Source of the DNA: Paracentrotus lividus | Taxonomy: Eukaryota; Echinodermata; Echinoidea; Camarodonta; Echinidae | Assembly: GCA_940671915.1 (NCBI GenBank) | Contig: CALNVZ010002974.1 | Coordinates: forward strand, 17,947,725-18,011,724 | Length of the DNA stretch: 64,000 nucleotides | Reading direction: 5' to 3' | In this document: piece by piece, positions 59,971 to 64,000 of the stretch | How the letters are laid out: each line of letters starts with the position of its first letter | Numbering within the stretch: position 1 is the stretch's first letter | The notes under the pieces: model-generated | Database searches by the model: none | Told to the model about the DNA's origin: nothing | What the model saw: only the letters and a program-made list of their open reading frames with translations | Translations under genes and position numbers: made by a program

Positions 59971-60505
59971 CTGCTGTACATGCAGGCCCTATGTCTAAAA
60001 TTTACATGAATCATTCTGGAATATTGCATTATTTTGATATTGAAAGTGTGTCTTTATTTACATGTAGATCGTCAGAAAATGAGCATTAAAAAAAGAAAAG
60101 AAAAAAGAGTTAACCTCAGATAGTACTGCATCATTGCTAGTAAACTTTCAGATCCTGACTCACTGGGCTAAATGTTTGTGCAAGTACATGTACATGTAGC
60201 AGTGTGTAGAGTATCTATAGGTGAATTCTATTTTGCTGCTGAAACTTGGTTCTTTCATTTGACCTTATTACCAAATTCTTTTGTGTATCCACCATGGTAA
60301 GCCTAAGTAACAACAGAAAGCTTATATGAATCAAACATTTCTACAGAGTTCGCAGAGTTCAATTCAGTATGGAACTGTAGTGCCTATTCAAGTGTGGAGT
60401 AATTAATGAATGACTTCCCATTCAGACTCAAGGATCAATATTTGCAAATCAGTTAATAGCCTGTCAGGTGGAAATTTAATCAAAGTTGACACTTAAGGAG
60501 CATGT

Positions 60506-60518
60506 AGTGTGTGTGTGT

Positions 60519-60553
<35 letters not shown>
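60506..60553. repeat. (GT)n microsatellite, interrupted
   Basis: A GT run of about 48 bases with one GGG interruption near 60520. Confidence 0.9.
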
Positions 60554-60554
<1 letters not shown>

Positions 60555-60627
60555 ATGTTCTTGCCAGACATTTACAGAAAATCCTGGGTTTTTGAATTCA
60601 TGCACACTGTAAAAAAATACAGCAAAA

Positions 60628-60918
60628 TGCTGACAGCAGAGTTGCCATATATCTTGTCAATGTGTGTAAAATTACAGAATTGTTGTTTATTTTTCTCCTG
60701 TAAAATATTTTTGTGAGAGATACATGTATGTAAAAATGTTTACACACCGGGACTAACATAGTTGTACAAATGTATTTGTTCTGTTTTAACTTTATACTGT
60801 AGGCAACAAAGAAGCTTTGAATTTCTTCCTTCTACCACATAAATTCAAGGAGGAAATTAAAAGAAAAAGAAAAAAAAAGTTTTTTAAAAACCACATTTTA
60901 TGGCGACTCTGCTGACAT
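60628..60918. mobile_element. Candidate MITE, TGMTGWCAGCAGAG ends
   Basis: TGCTGACAGCAGAGTTGCCA at left and TGGCGACTCTGCTGACATCA at right are inverted repeats of about 20 bp with few mismatches. The interior is A/T-rich and non-coding. Confidence 0.5.
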
Positions 60919-63900
60919 CACTTTGCCATAAGCGTAATTTTTTTTGGAATTTTTTAAAAGTGTTGTTCTCTTCATTTCTAGCTAGAAATTTGACAATGTG
61001 CTTATTAGCTACATGTACATGTACAATGTAAGTACATGTAGGCCTGCATGTACATATAATTGTCTAGTGAAGTTAAGAGACTGTCAATCCCATGGGTTTT
61101 TTCTTGTCAGTCATGAGTTTTATCTGGTCAGTCATGTACATGTAGGCTTTCACACAAAATCTTGGTTTCTTTCACCAAAACCAAAACAATTATATTTTTT
61201 GTTTATGGCACTCATAATAGTATAGAGTCATCTTTTTATGTTTATAAAAGTAAGGCCTTAATATTTCTTAATTCTTGATTATTTCAATCAAATATTTACT
61301 TAAATTTGTGCCTCCTAGAATTGTAATGCTTTAGTGTGGACTTTGTCTTCAAAATGTCGTGGAATGTGTTGTTAAAATGTCTTCAGTCGCAATATCAGCC
61401 TACATAAATGTACTTGGCAGAGCTTTGTACATGGGCCTACAACTGTACATGGACCTTTTAAATAAATAATGATTAATCCAATACTCAGGCACATTTTATA
61501 AATGCGCCAACTTGACCCATAAGTCGATGGGTTACCATGGCGACATAGACGTGATATTTCTTTTACCAGTTCCAGATATTGCAGACCTTAATTCAATCAG
61601 AGTGAGAGAGAACTGGGGCCTAGCTTTCCTTTTGAGTGTTGGCATTGCATTATAGAGGTCATAAGGGGTCAAGTTTATAACTTACTCCTTGCAAGACTAA
61701 GCCTTGACAGCCATGCAGACCTGCGTACAGCTTATACACACACACACACATGCACACACACCATCTTTTACGTCCATGCACACACTAAATCTTTTCAATG
61801 TCCTCAGGTTCTCACCATATATAAAAAATATTGGAAAAAGGGAAAGTAGCTCAATCCTTTCTTCTGTGCATCATGGAAAATGTACATTATTAAAGGCCTA
61901 TGATGTATATTTCTCCAGATGCCGTAATTATACAGACTTTGGACAAACTTCCCAAGTTTTTAAAAATTGTTATCAAATGTAAGCCTAACATGTAGCCTAC
62001 ATGTAGGGCCTACATGTTTATATGTACAAAACAATGTAGGCCTACAGAATAAGCTACAGTGTAGTACTTAGCAAAAAATTGTATTTAATTCATGTACAAT
62101 ATATTGTATCCTCTGATCCCAGACTTGGCAGTGGATGTGTGTAACAGTTTTAGTTTATAATTTTAGCCTGATACACCGTATAGGCCTAAGAAATGTTGAT
62201 ATTGATAAAGTGTACATGAACAGTTTTAATAGCCCTTGTCTACTACATAAAATTTTGTAGTTTGCAATTCTGTACATGTACAGGCCTACTCATGTTACTA
62301 CATGTAGTACTTAAAAAAAAAAAAACTAAGCTCTTATATTTTTTCACACAATGTGTTGTGTGGATGAAACATGTTTATTGTAACAATGTACAACAAATTA
62401 ATGTAAATCTTACATGTAGGGAGTTATTATTTGAATTTTTAAGCAAGTTCTGCCTGCCTTCCAAATTAAATATTAATATGCCTCCATGTCCAAATGTACA
62501 TTGTAGGCCTTCACACTGTGTATCATGAAAATGTACAGTATGTAGAATTGCACTTGAAATCAAATGGTAATCAACGATTGTCATTAATTTGTGGTAGAAT
62601 AATATTAAATGATGTACATACATGCATGTACATGTACATAAAGTGCTGTACAGTATGGCTTCATGCATTTTCTTCTCTTGTGTTCTTCAAAGCCTTTGCA
62701 TCACAGTGCAGTGTTGAAAGATTTCTACAAGGCAATCAAAGTTGTTGTTGTCAAAAAGTTCCCACCATGATGCGATTCATGGCAAGTGTGGAAAGATGGC
62801 AATAACACAAGCCCTGCACTCCACCGTAACATATGTTCTCTAATAATCGGATTTGAGCATTATCCAGTGAACGAGGAGCTGTCCTCTTCATTTTTGCCCG
62901 TCTCAATTTGGGAGCTAAATGAGATTACGTACATTCTGGAGTTCAATGCATTTTCATTATATGTGTGCCCTGCTTCCTTTTTCCAATAAAGTCCTACAAG
63001 GTACACCAGTATATTTTACCCATTGTCCACACATGTAGGTAGTGAAAGTAAAGTATAAAAAGAGAACCATGTTTGGAAATCTATATTCAGATGTCTTTTA
63101 AGGGTGAAAATGCGGTCATGGCCATTGTGAAAATGTGATGATTAGCACAAATTTATTTAAATTTCAGTGCTTTCCTTATGATTATTTCTACCTGTTTTTA
63201 CAGTATGGATTGGATAGTACAGTGATTCGTAGGAAAGATTGCATACATGTAAGCCTATCTTTTCTTTGTAGAAGTTATACTTGCAGACAGACTGGTGCTT
63301 ATCTAATCTTCATATATTGTACACAACAATGCCATTTATCGTCCACATGTCAGCTGAAAATTTGAAAAAGGACATACTGTAGCATTACATTTTTCTCCTT
63401 CATCTGTGAATCCAATTAGCCCTTGCAATGTTAACCTATCTTCAAGCCTCAACTTATGGTGAAGCAACATGATGGGTATTGAATGGTTCTTATTGTTTCT
63501 CTCTTTCATGTATTTACGCATAAATTTGTCACGATACATGTAAGTTTTTGTTTAAAAAAAAAAAAATGGAATTTACTGTTGTAGTCATGAGATTAAATTT
63601 TGGAAGTCTGAAAGAGAGTTGATAACAAATCACCTACATGTATTAACAGCGATAACAATTCACCTATAGATAGATGAATTATTGTGTTCTTTGAAGTTTT
63701 GAAATCCCCAAAGATAAAACATTAACTCATTTCTGCTTTAGAGTCACATACATATACATGTATGCACTCTACAAAGAAATGCACATGCACAGGACTACAC
63801 AAAATTTTAAACCCTACAAATGTAAATTGACGAGAAATAGCATGAACATACAAATGTAATTTGAAAGATCATAATAATTTGGTTCACTTTTTCCACTTTA

Positions 63901-64000
63901 GTCCACTTTAGTAGATCCCTTGATATAAAATTGGTTGTCCAAGTAAAGTACAAATTCTTTTATTTTCCATTTTGAATTAGAAATAAGGGCAGCAATACAG

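Larger units (their letters stand above)
57717..64000. other. Region downstream of the signal-peptide exon, probable intron
   Basis: If the 57.6-kb exon is real, this is its first intron and runs past the window. It contains two candidate inverted-repeat elements, microsatellites and TACATG runs. I read the candidate acceptors near 62691 and 63214, but the open frames following them are short and unrecognised. 61000-64000 holds nothing else I can support. Confidence 0.45.

Noticed and set aside
61495-61690. Inverted repeat AACTTGACCC / GGGTCAAGTT
   Set aside because: The paired segments are only about 10-15 bp with mismatches, too weak to call an element in this AT-rich context.
62680-62805. 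Possible plus-strand exon after TTCTTCAAAG
   Set aside because: The acceptor is plausible, but the frames that follow are short and unrecognised, and no matching donor-acceptor chain to the 57.6-kb exon could be built.

Overview
The window looks like AT-rich, intron-dense DNA from a marine invertebrate deuterostome, most likely an echinoderm (for example a sea urchin). That assignment is an inference. It rests on a 21-exon metazoan gene whose protein is clearly ANKIB1-like, many TACATG hexanucleotide runs, and a dense load of short inverted-repeat transposons. No species marker was available, and nothing bacterial is present (no operons, CRISPR arrays or Shine-Dalgarno sites).

The only complete gene is on the minus strand, from the start codon at 34113 to the stop at 12545. 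I joined 21 coding exons by eye. All 20 introns are GT-AG, the reading frame closes at every junction, and the product is 1355 residues. It has N-terminal ankyrin repeats, a RING1-IBR-RING2 module with a predicted catalytic cysteine at residue 523, an Ariadne-like helical region, two ubiquitin-interacting motifs and a long Ser-rich tail. This is the layout of the RBR E3 ubiquitin ligase ANKIB1. The tail and the first ubiquitin-interacting motif appear to be extra relative to the vertebrate protein (about 1090 aa).

The introns carry structure of their own. Six 68-bp tandem copies of the 3' end of exon 17 each include its 5' splice site. Intron 9 holds two decayed copies of exon 10. Intron 11 holds a reverse-transcriptase tail from a non-LTR retrotransposon in antisense. 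Several inverted-repeat elements are also present.

1-12.1 kb has no supportable gene and holds inverted-repeat elements, tandem duplications and simple repeats. 34.1-57.5 kb, upstream of ankib1, is also without a convincing coding exon and is built largely of foldback or MITE-like elements, including one nested inside another. At 57.6 kb, on the plus strand, there is a good candidate first coding exon (signal peptide, ending at a strong phase-1 splice donor) of a secreted or membrane protein whose remaining exons I could not find before the window ends.

The least expected structures are the tandem exon-donor array, a foldback family whose arms are arrays of a roughly 16-bp unit containing TTGGTCTAAT (at 15.9-16.4 kb and 53.9-56.0 kb), and the palindrome cluster at 2.3-4.1 kb. 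All are candidate genome-structural novelties, not a new biochemical pathway.
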